Assembly: GCF_000003605.2 (NCBI RefSeq)
Contig: NW_003141314.1
Location: 224,748-288,747, forward strand
Length of the DNA: 64,000 nt
DNA from: Saccoglossus kowalevskii
Lineage: Eukaryota; Hemichordata; Enteropneusta; Harrimaniidae
Direction of reading: 5' to 3'
The notes beneath the pieces were generated by a model. That model worked only from the letters and a program-made list of their open reading frames with translations. It was not told the origin of the DNA and made no database searches. Numbering within the stretch: the stretch's first letter is position 1; each line of letters begins with the position of its first letter. A program made the position numbers and the translations under genes. Shown here piece after piece: positions 1-50,100 of the stretch.

Positions 1-38682
<38,682 letters not shown>

Positions 38683-38705
38683 TTAGTGTATTCCACAATG
38701 AACGT

Positions 38706-38715
38706 TCGCCATATT
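38706..38715 (-). promoter_or_regulatory. YY1-type element in the WWC leader
   Basis: The minus strand reads AATATGGCGA, which fits AANATGGC, about 70 nt upstream of the WWC start codon. It mirrors the element at the DCTD start. Its ATG opens a nine-codon upstream frame. Confidence 0.4.
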
Positions 38716-38746
38716 TGATCCAACCAACCTCTGTGCCAACACAGAC

Positions 38747-38771
38747 ATTTGCATTATAACGCTATTTGCAT
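38747..38771. promoter_or_regulatory. Two octamer sites (ATTTGCAT)
   Basis: Two exact POU/Oct octamers, 17 bp apart start to start, about 70 bp from the CCAAT box. Read toward WWC they are ATGCAAAT. An octamer pair plus CCAAT is typical of promoters of replication-linked genes. Confidence 0.45.
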
Positions 38772-38836
38772 ACATAATGACCCGGCACGACCGTAATGAC
38801 TTCACTGGATAAATATTCAAATCGCGCGTGCTGTGA

Positions 38837-38841
38837 CCAAT
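38837..38841 (+). promoter_or_regulatory. CCAAT box (NF-Y type)
   Basis: The context GACCAATCAG agrees with the NF-Y consensus (RRCCAATSR). It lies about 195 bp upstream of the WWC start codon and 335 bp upstream of DCTD's. Confidence 0.5.
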
Positions 38842-39147
38842 CAGAATGTGTCTACTTACTTATTCTGCCATTTAGGGGAACTCCGGAATTTGGCACAGTC
38901 CACTGTACATTAAGGGGTCGTTCTGCAATGATATAGTTATTTTGATGAAATTCTAATCATTAGAAGGTAGAAACATATTTGAAATTACATAATAGAATAC
39001 ACCATATTTCTATACAATTATTGTAATGCACGGACATTGATCGAAATTCCGCCCCTTCAGAGTAGTACATATTAAAATGTCTGGATTATTTTGGCATATT
39101 GACCTGAGAATCACAAATCTGAACAGCGCCAACTTCTTGACTGTCAG

Positions 39148-39155
39148 TGACGTCA
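39148..39155. promoter_or_regulatory. CRE palindrome TGACGTCA
   Basis: An exact 8-bp cAMP-response element (CREB/ATF site) 21 bp before the preferred DCTD start codon. Such sites work close to start sites of CpG-type promoters. Confidence 0.55.
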
Positions 39156-39160
39156 TTAGC

Positions 39161-39168
39161 GCGGCAAA
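39161..39168 (-). promoter_or_regulatory. E2F-type site TTTGCCGC
   Basis: It matches TTTSSCGC exactly on the minus strand, 13 bp after the CRE. S-phase control would suit a dNTP-supply enzyme. A single 8-bp match is weak alone. Confidence 0.4.
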
Positions 39169-39172
39169 ATCT

Positions 39173-39182
39173 AAGATGGCGA
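39173..39182 (+). promoter_or_regulatory. YY1-type element at the DCTD start codon
   Basis: CTAAGATGGCGAC fits AANATGGC and contains the chosen start codon, a common arrangement where YY1 sets both the transcription and translation start. Confidence 0.45.
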
Positions 39183-39282
39183 CAAAACAAAAATCTTCCA
39201 CCTACCACAAAAGCTCGAAAAGAGTAAGGACAGAAGTAAGGGACGCAACACCACGAGTCAGAGAGTCAAATGGAGAAATAAC
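39176..39282 (+). CDS. DCTD: DCTD coding exon 1 (basic N-terminus)
   Basis: The exon codes for [20 protein letters not shown]..., 35 residues plus AC, with donor ATAAC|GTAAGA. The start at 39176 sits in AAGATGGCG, a strong initiation context that is also a YY1-type element. An in-frame ATG at 39077 is open through to it, but CRE and E2F-like sites lie between them, so I prefer 39176. The SSKRVR stretch is not seen in human DCTD. Confidence 0.82.
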
Positions 39283-42200
39283 GTAAGACGTAGTTTAAGT
39301 GTCATATTTTATGTAATTTCATAACCGACTTAACTCGAAAACTACAACACGCACAAACAACGGGTAAACTTCAACTTGTACGTATTTACTATAATTAGAC
39401 ATAGTCTTTACCTTGCCGTTTATTCGGTGTTATTTGCTTACTAAACTTCAACTTGCACGTTTTCTCTTGACGGTTTGCGGGGTTGACCTGGGAGATTTAC
39501 ACCATGCAATAAATAATTCATTGCTTTATAAATATATGATAAGGCCAATATGATATTATCTTGTCCCAAAACGACAATTGTTACTATTACTGCATTGGAG
39601 GAACATGTGTTTGAATGAGTGACGTGTACGTGTTCACAGTGTTCTGACCAATTTCTAATTATATTTGAGCTAAAGGTCCATGCGTAGTATCATATCTCTG
39701 TCGTCTTTTGTTATTATTCCTCGTGACATACAATATCAACAATTTCCAAAAACATTTAATTAATATTCTTCACTATTTATTAGGATTCATATTAGTCACA
39801 AATAATATTGTTTTGAAAAATGTCAAAAAGTTTCATGATAACTCGTTAAAACGTATGAAAAAAAATGCTACTGTAACATTCAGATGACAACTTTCAAGCT
39901 TTGATAGGTTAGATGTATGCGTATAATAACATGGCCCTGCGTACATGGACTGTCTTGAGGGCTTAGTATCATAATACAGACAGACAACCCCACAGCCATG
40001 CACAGTGAGCATAACAATGCACTCTATCACTTTGGAGGTGGATATCAAAAATGAACTTTCACTGGCTTCACATCTATTTTACCATTTAAATGACTATTAC
40101 GTGTTGTCTCAAGGCTGTATTCTTGTACCAATGACATTCTACTCAACTGATAAAAAAATTTGGGTAATCTCATGTTTAAACAGTCTTCCAAACTGGCAGA
40201 TTTACATTCTCAAAGGAGGCGCTTTGAATAAAGTTATTTAGTTTTTTCTTGTAATGACACGCAAGATGGTATCAAATAATACAATTAGATCAGTAAATAC
40301 TATTGGAATAATCAAACCAGATATTTCAGAGTGATCGTCTTGAATGCATCCAAAAAACAATCGTGTTCCAATATATGGTCACTATTTGTGACGCTCGAAT
40401 ACAAAACTACCATGACTACATATGGCTGTGTGTGGGGACATTGTTCTTTAGTTTGCCCCAAACGACACGGCATTATATGTAGGGCTAATAATAACATTGA
40501 CACATGTGTGCAAATAGTCATGGTAAGCAGACATTTTCATTATTAGCAGAAATGTAATATTTAGTTGAAATGTTTTAAAATTGAATAGATTGTAATTGTG
40601 AAAAAAAGTATACTGATGGGCAATAAGGCAAATTGCTGTGCAGTCATATCACAATTTCATCAGGTTGATCATTCCTCGTCTCAGCACTAATTTTCATTCT
40701 GACAATTTTCATTCAAACAACCCATCTTCTGGCATATATTAGCCTAGTTTAATCAATGCAAATCTTTGTCTCTTGAAAAGATGCAGTGTATGTTTTCAGC
40801 TATGTTGATAAACGACAGTGTTTGAGGCTACTGGAATAGTCAAGTACATACGTGAATTATGTATTGCAATAATGTTATTTCCAGTTTGCAGATCATAAAA
40901 AAAATTGTTATTGATGATTTACAGTCAGAATTATCATTTATCAGTGAATTATGCCACAAATCCTACATTCAGAAATACTGTGTGATTGGCTATTGTTTAA
41001 AATTACTGCACTGAAAAATGTGTATGAAAATCACGCACACATCGCTTCCTGGATGAGACACTGGATATTTCTAAAATAATAGGCGGGTCTTCTGAACTCA
41101 CCGCTTCAAGTTTTTCATTCAAATACACACCTCTGAAATGATTTAAATTAATAGTTTATGCAATAATGATTCGGTTGTAGTTGTTACCATGGAAATGTGT
41201 TATATATATATATATTCAGTAATTCCACTTATTGGCTTTTGTTTTTAATTTTAAGTGAAAACAATTTGAAACGTGTCGATTATCTGTCATGGGAAGACTA
41301 TTTCATGGCTGTTGCGTTCCTCTCTGCTCAGAGAAGCAAAGATCCAAGTTCACAGGTACAACAATTCTTCTATCTGCCACATAAATATAGTCTCGTTCAT
41401 AAACACAATATTTCCATTTTTTGGTAAGTTTTCAGGTAAATTGGGTTAGAGTAAGAGGAATCCAGGAAATAGTATTTATTCTGACGTTACGTAGGAACAT
41501 GTGTAATATGTGTTTACTTTTCTAGGTTGGAGCATGCATTGTTAACGAGGAAAAGAAAATAGTGGGTATTGGCTATAATGGTATGCCCATAGGTTGCAGT
41601 GATGATGTATTACCATGGAGACGGAAAGCAGATGATGAGTTGGACACAAAATATCCATATGGTATAGTCAAGAGAAAATAAATGCATTCATGGCAGTTTG
41701 AATAATAGAAATTAAATTGCAATCATGTAATAATTGAGAAATGTCCTGTATTAAGAAACATATTTCTCTATCATTCCATGGACAGATAGAAGTACCATTT
41801 ATTTCGGCTATTCCTGGAGGCTTTCAGCAGTCAATGTGTTAAAGATAAATTTGGTTTTAAGAAATGTTTAAATGTTGCCTATAGATGGCGCTATTCTCTC
41901 AATGAGAGACAAGAGTTTCCCGATTATTTCTTGGCACATACAGAATTTGATTTTGTTCATAGTCATCAAGAGTATTATAATTTCTAAAGCAGATCTTACC
42001 AACAGATCAAGTTCAACCTAGATTTTGAAAGGTGTCTAAATTAGAGTGTTTGTACACTGATGTTAACTTGGCTTTCACAAAATAACCTGCATAATTGATT
42101 TTGTCAAAAATTAATAAAGAAATTACAGAAAAATATGAAGTATATGATTTTCTTAGGATAGTGACAACTTTTTGAATGACATAATTCATTTCATCCTGAT

Positions 42201-42419
42201 TGCAGTCTGCCATGCAGAGTTGAATGCCATCTTAAATAAGAACTCTTCTGATGTCAAAGGCTGTACTATGTACGTTGCGTTGTTCCCTTGCAATGAGTGT
42301 GCCAAGTTAGTGATCCAATCAAAGATCAAAGAAGTGGTTTACGTGTCCAATAAATACCATGATACGGCTGGTGTGACAGCTTCCAGGAAAATGCTGGATT
42401 TAGCAGGTGTTAAATACAG
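39176..42419 (+). CDS. DCTD: deoxycytidylate (dCMP) deaminase, four exons, C-terminal exon not found
   Basis: A zinc-dependent cytosolic enzyme that converts dCMP to dUMP for thymidylate synthase; the family is activated by dCTP and inhibited by dTTP. Exons 39176-39282, 41256-41355, 41526-41661 and 42206-42419 join in phase to about 186 residues. Visible motifs are [45 protein letters not shown] (nucleotide and allosteric region), the zinc and catalytic motif CHAELNAI (His ligand, catalytic Glu) and FPCNECAK (two Cys ligands), then KYHD and AGVKYR. Identity to human DCTD is clear by eye. The usual last 20-30 residues (IxIDF...) are missing: the donor AAATACAG|GTATGA implies another exon, perhaps in the gap at 46186-47102. 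The basic N-terminus is about 30 residues longer than human DCTD. It is divergent from WWC and convergent with Shroom. Confidence 0.95.
39283..41255. other. DCTD intron 1
   Basis: A 1973-bp intron, donor AAC|GTAAGA and acceptor TTTTAATTTTAAG. It contains a short (TA)n just before the acceptor region (about 41202-41214). Open frames inside are unlike known proteins. Confidence 0.75.
41256..41355 (+). CDS. DCTD: DCTD coding exon 2
   Basis: The acceptor is ttttaattttaag|TGAAAAC and the donor TTCACAG|GTACAA. One base completes the split threonine; then 33 codons run from [16 protein letters not shown] to SKDPSSQ, ending in phase 0. It matches the [20 protein letters not shown] start of the vertebrate enzyme. 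Confidence 0.95.
41526..41661 (+). CDS. DCTD: DCTD coding exon 3 (substrate and dCTP-site region)
   Basis: The acceptor is cttttctag|GTTGGAG and the donor CATATG|GTATAG. It codes for 45 residues, [20 protein letters not shown] to ELDTKYPY, plus one base. [16 protein letters not shown] is the conserved motif that lines the nucleotide-binding and regulatory pockets in dCMP deaminases. Confidence 0.95.
41662..42205. other. DCTD intron 3
   Basis: A 544-bp intron between the substrate-site exon and the zinc-site exon. No distinct feature. Confidence 0.8.
42206..42419 (+). CDS. DCTD: DCTD coding exon 4 (zinc site and catalytic Glu)
   Basis: The acceptor is tgattgcag|TCTGCC. It codes for [35 protein letters not shown] and onward to AGVKYR, with the HAE and PCxxC zinc-deaminase signature. 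The proposed donor AAATACAG|GTATGA leaves two bases of an arginine codon, as expected before the family's (R)xFxP... tail. Reading through instead gives 17 residues ending IKP and a stop at 42472-42474. That tail does not resemble the family end, so splicing is favoured. Confidence 0.92.
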
Positions 42420-43606
42420 GTATGAAGTGCATAGTGGTATGTCAAACTGTTTGTACAGTGTCATTAAACCTTAACAAATTTATTTATTTATTTATTGACA
42501 GTATTTGTTGCTTGAATCTAAAATAATTGATTCATGAGATCTTTTTAAACTAAGAGTATTTATTTATTATTACCAGGTAAATTACTTCATTTGTATTAAA
42601 TTTTACCTATGAGGTGAGAATTTTAGTAATTTGTGTCCAGTGGGCCACTTTTAGACTCCATTCAGATGAAGTCTGACAACAAGGCCATTTTGTTTCAAAG
42701 AATGCAATTCTGGATCTGTATATCTGACATGCCTGGATCGATTAAGTTGAAACTTCACACTAGGGAAGTCTTGTATTTGGACGTAATATTCTTTAAAAAA
42801 CCAGATGTCCAGCTGTCGGACATGACACGACAAGACACAAACGACACATGCTTATTAGCATAAAACTTGTTCATTTGAACTTCATGAACATAATATAGAA
42901 GAGCCCTGAATCAAGTACATTTTTGTACATTGAGTGCTTATATACCCTTGTGAACTTGGGAAACTTAGATTCAAATCTACAATACTATGATTGGTCAATA
43001 CAAATATTGTGGTGTTGCCTCTCACGTTCGCACATAGCACAGCGTTCAAGGTCTTATCCCATTTTTTTACATTCAAGCTCAGTGGTATAAACAATATGTA
43101 TAGCAGTATAATAAAACGATACAATATCAGTAATAAACAACAAACCTTTCCATATACATTTCTGACACGTGCATACATTATATCAGATATTGTACATGCA
43201 TTTGTTTCATGATCTGATTCAGGATGGCCGACTGGCAACTATTTTAAGACCAAAATCACAAATCGCCATTTCAGGACCCGATCTCAGTCATGCATGGACA
43301 GATTGTGTTCATACATTCAACATAATGGAATCATTGAATAGTTCGGATTGGGTTCAAAATGGCCGACTGGTGGCTATTTTGTTTCAAAGAATGCAGTTTC
43401 TGATCAAGTTCAAACTTCACACGTATATCAGACATCACAACGGACAAATTTGCATGCATTTGTGTCCCCATCAAATCCAGAATTGCTAACTGGTCATCTT
43501 TTTTTAATTAATACAGTTCCACAGAGCCATATCCCATACTTGCCTGGACCAATCAAGTTTAAACTTAAAACATACATCACATATCTCAGAATTACTGAGA
43601 CTATTA
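42420..43606 (+). repeat. Degenerate repeat units resembling family A
   Basis: Four diverged units are anchored near 42636 (CCAGTGGGCCACTTTTAGAC), 43222 (GGATGGCCGACTGGCAACTA), 43357 (AAAATGGCCGACTGGTGGCT) and 43483. They share following blocks such as TTTGTTTCAAAGAATGCA and AAACTTCACA. Open frames here are by-products. The stretch lies in DCTD's presumed last intron. Confidence 0.5.
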
Positions 43607-44122
43607 GGGACGACGTCAAAAGATCGATGTCGGATAAAAAAAAACTTAATTCTTTTAGTTTTTTCCCCAAACCCCCCACCCCCCCACTGAAACTTAATTG
43701 ATAAATATTGATCATGGCGTCAGACTACATTCACCATTAAATACAAATTGATAATCTGACAATAGTATGGCATAGCAGTTGGCTGTAATAATGAAAGAGA
43801 ATATACGCATGCGCAAACTAATGTCTGGGTTCTGAGCATGCTTCTAGGTCCATGCCCTGAAATTGACCTCATTTGACCACATATTTACACTCGGACCAAA
43901 CCATTTTCTCGTTTTGGATGTGTTTTTTTTTCATTTTCTGTTATTTTTGTCATGATTGGATAGAAAAAAAAACGAACTACAAATACTCCAAGGTTTTTTT
44001 GAGTTCATTAAAAAATAAAATCGTTTTTGTAGAATGAAAACTTTTCGAGGTCAAACCCCCACCCCCACCTCACCCCCAAACTAAAGCAAATAAGTTTTTT
44101 ATCGATCTTTTGACGTTGTCCC
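43607..44122. mobile_element. PIF/Harbinger-like MITE with TTA target duplication
   Basis: The left end GGGACGACGTCAAAAGATC and the right end (reversed) GGGACAACGTCAAAAGATC are terminal inverted repeats extending about 40 bp into A-rich sequence. The 3-bp TTA just outside each end (43604-43606 and 44123-44125) is the target duplication typical of the PIF/Harbinger superfamily. The interior has two C-rich tracts (near 43676 and 44056) and no transposase. It is 516 bp and non-autonomous. Confidence 0.8.
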
Positions 44123-44488
44123 TTAGTGTCAGGTTTATTTAACAAATTGTCTGCTGTCATTGATCTTTTCCATTTATTAGGGCTGTCAATGGACGTATTC
44201 AGTACTAGTAGCTGATGTGTTTAAGAAAAATCAACATATTTGTTATTCCGATGTTTTAATAATCAGTGTCAGTGTAATCACTTGTTTGAAATTTTTGAGA
44301 CATTTTTAACAGGGGAATATATCATGTTGTATTTATGAAAATAAACATAATAACTGAAAATGAATTCCCAGCTGTCTAGGACCTGTTTGTATATTACAAC
44401 CCCAACAATTAAAATCAAAGACAGATTAGAAAGAACTCCCATGCGCTGATGGTATTGGCGACATGAAGTACAAATTTACTACAGTAAG

Positions 44489-44713
44489 CAAATGTGCTAA
44501 TACAGCAAATGTGCTAATACAGCAAATGTGCTAATACAGCAAATGTGCTAATACAGCAAATGTGCTAATACAGCAAATGTGCTAATACAGCAAATGTGCT
44601 AATACAGCAAATGTGCTAATACAGCAAATGTGCTAATACAGCAAATGTGCTAATACAGCAAATGTGCTAATACAGCAAATGTGCTAATACAGCAAATGTG
44701 CTAATACAGCAAA
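44489..44713 (+). repeat. Tandem repeat, 13 copies of 17 bp
   Basis: The unit CAAATGTGCTAATACAG recurs essentially without change from 44489, with a partial last copy. It has expanded recently. Confidence 0.97.
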
Positions 44714-44935
44714 TACACCATTTAAAATAGCATCATCTGCTAGCAATGATCAAGGTGGTTCTAAGAAACTGTTTAACAATTATAAATATATTTAATGAAT
44801 TAATGACTATATATGATGACTTGATATTTTGGTCTGATATCTTGTCAGACAAAATTATAGCACCAGTTGCATGTCCCTATCAGCAACAGTATTATAGTTA
44901 TGAATATTATTGTACATAGTCATATGACCATTAGT

Positions 44936-45365
44936 CATGTCACATTGATCTCAACCAAAAACTAATCAGGTTTGCGCATAATCCCAAAGCATCTATGTAC
45001 CACGTTTCATTGAAATCTGTTAGAATGGTTCGTGAGAAACAAATGAAATCCTTAAAATTAGCTAATTAATATGCAGATTAGAGCACTATTATGCACAGGA
45101 TTTTTCAACCAAATCTAATCAGGTCTGCACAATATCTCAGGGCATCTATGTAAGATGTTTCATTGAAATGTAATAATTAGTACTTTAAATATCAGCAGAA
45201 AAGCCAAAAATTTAATAATTATGCAAATTAGGTAATTAATAGGCATATTAACTAGTAACATATCGGGTCCGTGCATTGTATTATGACATCTATGTACACA
45301 CACACACACTGACACACACAAACTAACTGCAAAGACTCCCATTCTGTGCTTCGCACACGGGAGTC
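44936..45365 (+). mobile_element. Degenerate repeat element with terminal hairpin (family B)
   Basis: Three units about 150 bp apart share CAACCAAA...CTAATCAGGT, CATCTATGTA and TTTCATTGAAAT (from 44952, 45106 and a partial one near 45258). The tail has a (CA)n run at 45296-45319 and a hairpin at 45334-45365 (outer arms GACTCCC and GGGAGTC, inner arms TGTGC and GCACA), then AAAAAG. The layout matches the elements at 8930 and 23237. Confidence 0.6.
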
Positions 45366-45648
45366 AAAAAGTGCACAGATCATGTCTCTAAACTACTCAA
45401 GGCTAATAAATTATGATTTGACATTCTTTTTAATTCTATAAAATTTTGGATACTTGGTTCTATGTGTAAACTAGCTCTGCTTTTCAAGTTTTTATATTGT
45501 CATCTGTGGCATTTAATTGTAGTTCAAGACCTAAAGCAGCTGTGCAAGAATTAACACTGCTTTGTCAAAGTAATCATTCAACTGTTCATCTATGTGGCTG
45601 GTAGTGACTTGAATGTATGACTATTATCTGTCAAAGTAAAAATACATT

Positions 45649-46185
45649 GGGCTGGCAGGATAAGGGTTAAACCTGGTCTGGTCATATCAATGTAAAAGTA
45701 TATAGGGCTGGCAGGATATGGGTTAAACCTTATCTGGTCAAGTCAATGTAAAAGTACATAGGGCTGGTAGGGTATGGGTTTAACCTTATCTGGTCAAGTC
45801 AATGTAAAAGTACATAGGGCTGGTAGGGTATGGGTTAAACCTTATCTGGTCAAGTCAATGTAAAAGTACATGGGGCTGGCAGGATAAGGGTTAAACCTTA
45901 TCTGGTCAAGTCAATGTAAAAGTACATGGGGCTGGCAGGATAAGGGTTAAACCTTATCTGGTCAAGTCAATGTAAAAGTACATGGGGCTGGCAGGATAAG
46001 GGTTAAACCTTATCTAGTCAAGTCAATGTAAAAGTACATAGGGCTGGTAGGGTATGGGTTAAACCTTATCTAGTCAAGTCAATGTAAAAGTACAAGGGAC
46101 TGGCAGGATAAGGGTTAAACCTTATCTAGTCAAGTCAATGTAAAAGTACATAGGGCTGGCAGGATAAGGGTTAAACCTTATCTAG
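45649..46185 (+). repeat. Tandem repeat, about 9.6 copies of 56 bp, running into the gap
   Basis: The unit is GGGCTGGCAGGATAAGGGTT, AAACCTTATCTGGTCAAGTC, AATGTAAAAGTACATA. Each unit contains an imperfect palindrome ATAAGGGTTAAACCTTAT. Copies are over 90% alike by eye. The array is cut by the run of Ns and does not resume after it. Confidence 0.97.
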
Positions 46186-47102
46186 NNNNNNNNNNNNNNN
46201 NNNNNNNNNNNNNNNNNNNNNNNNNNNNNNNNNNNNNNNNNNNNNNNNNNNNNNNNNNNNNNNNNNNNNNNNNNNNNNNNNNNNNNNNNNNNNNNNNNNN
46301 NNNNNNNNNNNNNNNNNNNNNNNNNNNNNNNNNNNNNNNNNNNNNNNNNNNNNNNNNNNNNNNNNNNNNNNNNNNNNNNNNNNNNNNNNNNNNNNNNNNN
46401 NNNNNNNNNNNNNNNNNNNNNNNNNNNNNNNNNNNNNNNNNNNNNNNNNNNNNNNNNNNNNNNNNNNNNNNNNNNNNNNNNNNNNNNNNNNNNNNNNNNN
46501 NNNNNNNNNNNNNNNNNNNNNNNNNNNNNNNNNNNNNNNNNNNNNNNNNNNNNNNNNNNNNNNNNNNNNNNNNNNNNNNNNNNNNNNNNNNNNNNNNNNN
46601 NNNNNNNNNNNNNNNNNNNNNNNNNNNNNNNNNNNNNNNNNNNNNNNNNNNNNNNNNNNNNNNNNNNNNNNNNNNNNNNNNNNNNNNNNNNNNNNNNNNN
46701 NNNNNNNNNNNNNNNNNNNNNNNNNNNNNNNNNNNNNNNNNNNNNNNNNNNNNNNNNNNNNNNNNNNNNNNNNNNNNNNNNNNNNNNNNNNNNNNNNNNN
46801 NNNNNNNNNNNNNNNNNNNNNNNNNNNNNNNNNNNNNNNNNNNNNNNNNNNNNNNNNNNNNNNNNNNNNNNNNNNNNNNNNNNNNNNNNNNNNNNNNNNN
46901 NNNNNNNNNNNNNNNNNNNNNNNNNNNNNNNNNNNNNNNNNNNNNNNNNNNNNNNNNNNNNNNNNNNNNNNNNNNNNNNNNNNNNNNNNNNNNNNNNNNN
47001 NNNNNNNNNNNNNNNNNNNNNNNNNNNNNNNNNNNNNNNNNNNNNNNNNNNNNNNNNNNNNNNNNNNNNNNNNNNNNNNNNNNNNNNNNNNNNNNNNNNN
47101 NN
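46186..47102. other. Assembly gap (917 Ns)
   Basis: A run of Ns directly after the 56-bp array. The true array length is unknown, and the missing DCTD terminal exon could lie here. Confidence 0.99.
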
Positions 47103-50100
47103 TGAAACAGACAACTTGTGAATAGTCGTTCTTAGTGATTTGAATTGCACACAGGTGTGCCTTTATCGCTTGTGTATGAAGTTAGTCATGCCAAGAGTTG
47201 AATAAAGCGCCCTCAATTGCCAGCCATGACAGTTCTTTCAGCATCTGGTCAATGCAAATTTGTCAAAGATATTGCAGACAATTGCTAGCAAGATGAGATT
47301 GAAAACTCCAAAAATTTATAAGATGGGGTATGTGATAAAGATTGTGTGAATTTAAGTCGCAAGTGAAACCTAATTCAAAATTACTGAACAGTTTTTGCAG
47401 TGTTCTTGGTTATTTGCAAAGTGTAACATGTGCAGTCCATGTTTTTGAATGTGGGGAGATTCATTTCAGTTTACGCAATCAAACCTCCCACTGAGTTCTG
47501 TGATATTAGAAGTAAATCACCTGTTGAAAACCTCCATGGTCAGTCTTAATGAATGGAAACAGCATCAGTTGGTAACAATTAAATGCACTACAGGTTATTT
47601 GTAATAGAGCCACACATTTTATTCCAACAGTGAATGATGTACAAGATATCTACATAGACAGGTAGCTGCAAAAACTAGTGTTTTCTCCACCTTTGTATTG
47701 GAATAGATAGCTGCTTTCTTACTTAGTATGCAACTCAACACAACCTTCATTTTGAAGAAGGTAATTGGTTTTATTTTCTTCTAAAAATGACAAAACAAAA
47801 GCCACCGCCCCTTGCAAAGTTATGAATGCCCTTCAAGGGTGGCAACTTTCAAGTCTTGTTTTTTTTATATTTCTAATCTAGACGAAAATGTAACACTTCG
47901 CTATTTCAATGAATGATGCTGTTAAGAGAATGAAACTTCTGTTTAAAATTGGATAAATGTACTGTGTAAAAACTTGTCTAAAAGTCATGATACAACTTGT
48001 GACAAGCAAAAACTTCAGCATGGGAGAACTTTGATGTATTTTTTTTAACTTTGGACAAATAAAACATTTAGCCCAAAATTAAAAATATCCAAATCAAAAC
48101 AAGACATGTACTTCAGTTGAAATTAAATAAAGAGATTGTAATATTTTAAAGAAAATAGAAAAATTCCCAAATATACAAATACTAGGTACATGAAAAAAAA
48201 CACCATGAAAGCTTTTCTGAGAAAGTTCCCACAGAATGGAGTGGAAGTAAATACTACTAGGCAGCGTATGAAGTTCCCTGTATAAAACAAATCCCAGAGA
48301 ATGAACGAAAACTGAAATATGGAATGAGAAGGGGAAAAAAAAAGATGTACATGTTTTCATATATTTAAATATATTAATTTAGAATTTGAAGAAAAATCTT
48401 GAAATTCGTTGTTTTCACAGGCATGCAGATAATTGTATCAAATTTTTTTTCTTAAAAAAAAAAGTAAATCGTCAAACTAATAATATGTGTCTAAGTTTCA
48501 CACTTGCGGGTTAACAGTGGTTACTATGACAACAATGAGATGCTTGTTTTTTTTGTTAAAATATCGCAAGCAAAGCTAGCAGATATGGCAGGTGAAATTG
48601 TCCCTAAAATGAAGTTCTGTTTTCATCAATTGCAATTTTAGCAAAAATTGTACATTTAAGATATTAAAAATGAACTTATTTTCACCAGTTGGTGCAGACT
48701 ATACTAATTTTTGACTTGGGTTAAAAGGGCACTTTGATAGATCATGTCCACTATATAATTTGATTATTAAATGAAAGTTGTTCCTTGCAGTGCAGTGTGA
48801 AAAGCTCAGCAGTCAAAAAAAAAAAAAAAACACATTATGCAGAATTTCATTATCTTTACAAACAAATTGACAGCAGGTTTATAATAGAAATCAACCCCAA
48901 GGAACATAATGGTACCTGCCAAGAAAAGGGCTTTATCACCAGTACCAATGGGTTGTGTTGGGTGTAGGATGAGGAAAGAGAGGGCTAAGTTAGAATTTAC
49001 AGAGGCCTTGTTTGCATTTTAATTGTCTCCGTAAAATTTGATGTATGAATATAAAATCATCTATATATATATTTACAACAGTTGCACCAAGCATTAGACA
49101 TTGATATTGCCAATGAATGGACATAGAAAAAAAAATATATTTAATAATGGACTAGTAATTTCTGAAAAATGAGCAATATCTATATGTGTGTCAATCTTAA
49201 TCAACAGTGGACATGCCTATTTTATGTATTGGGAGAACAAGTACAGGAGCAGGGTTTTATCTTGATAGCATCGTGACTATATAGAGTCAAGAAGCACCAA
49301 TAATTAATGGTTTGTAATATTTCATAAATCAAGGCAATATAAAATGTTATTACTTTAGAAAATATTTTAAGGCACGCAATATAGACCCCATACAATTATT
49401 ATTATTATATATATATATATACACACAGTGGCCAGGCTCCCCCTATCACTCCTAGATTTGAGTGGAATCTTCCATCAGCTGATTGGCTTGGATGAATATT
49501 TAATCTGGTTTATAAACCATGGCAAGGAAGAGATATGCAGCCATGCAAGCGAGAAAACAGAAAGCCCAGCATGCAACAGGTACTGGCACTGCAACCGTTT
49601 GGCTGAAAAGGCATAATATTTTCACAATGTAAATACGCACAACTTGGCACATCAAAACTCCCACAATAACCTGCTTTTGCAACCCTTATCAACAATATGG
49701 TGTGACCCCCAAAATCGGGTCTGACCATTTCACATAAAACTATTTCATAAGACTTTCAAAGCTTCCTGTACTCTTTAAAAACAATGAAATAAAATAAAAC
49801 AGTCATGCTTTCAAATATCGATTAAAAAAAAAGAATTTCTAAAAATAATTCATTTTCATTATCATTTCACATGAACTATGACCTCATAAGGCAAATTGAA
49901 ATGTTAGTTCAGCACGCAATAATTAAAATATATTTGTTTAAATGTAAGGCAGCACCACATCGTTCACGGCAACAGCAATGCATATTAACTGATAGTCCAC
50001 ATAGCCAGCTTGCAATGCATTTTGGGAATTATCGATGCTCGGTTTAAAAAAAATATCCTATGAGCACCAATCAGGCATTCGCTTATTATTCAAAGTCAAT

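Noticed and set aside
42420-42474. Read-through C-terminus of DCTD ([10 protein letters not shown]... to a stop)
   Set aside because: It does not resemble the family's C-terminus, and a good donor sits at 42419/42420. Kept only as an alternative.
43169-43701. Overlapping plus-strand frames of 106 and 117 codons
   Set aside because: They run across degenerate family-A repeat units and into the Harbinger-like MITE.
44127-44190. Candidate last DCTD exon (contains GTCATTGATCTTTTC, reading VIDLF)
   Set aside because: From the nearest acceptors the frame that would complete the split arginine runs into a stop at once, and the rest does not match the family.
44489-44713. CRISPR-like regular repeats
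   Set aside because: They are direct 17-bp tandem copies with no spacers, in a eukaryotic intron.
46182-47150. A 322-codon frame across the Ns
   Set aside because: It is an artefact of translating unknown bases.
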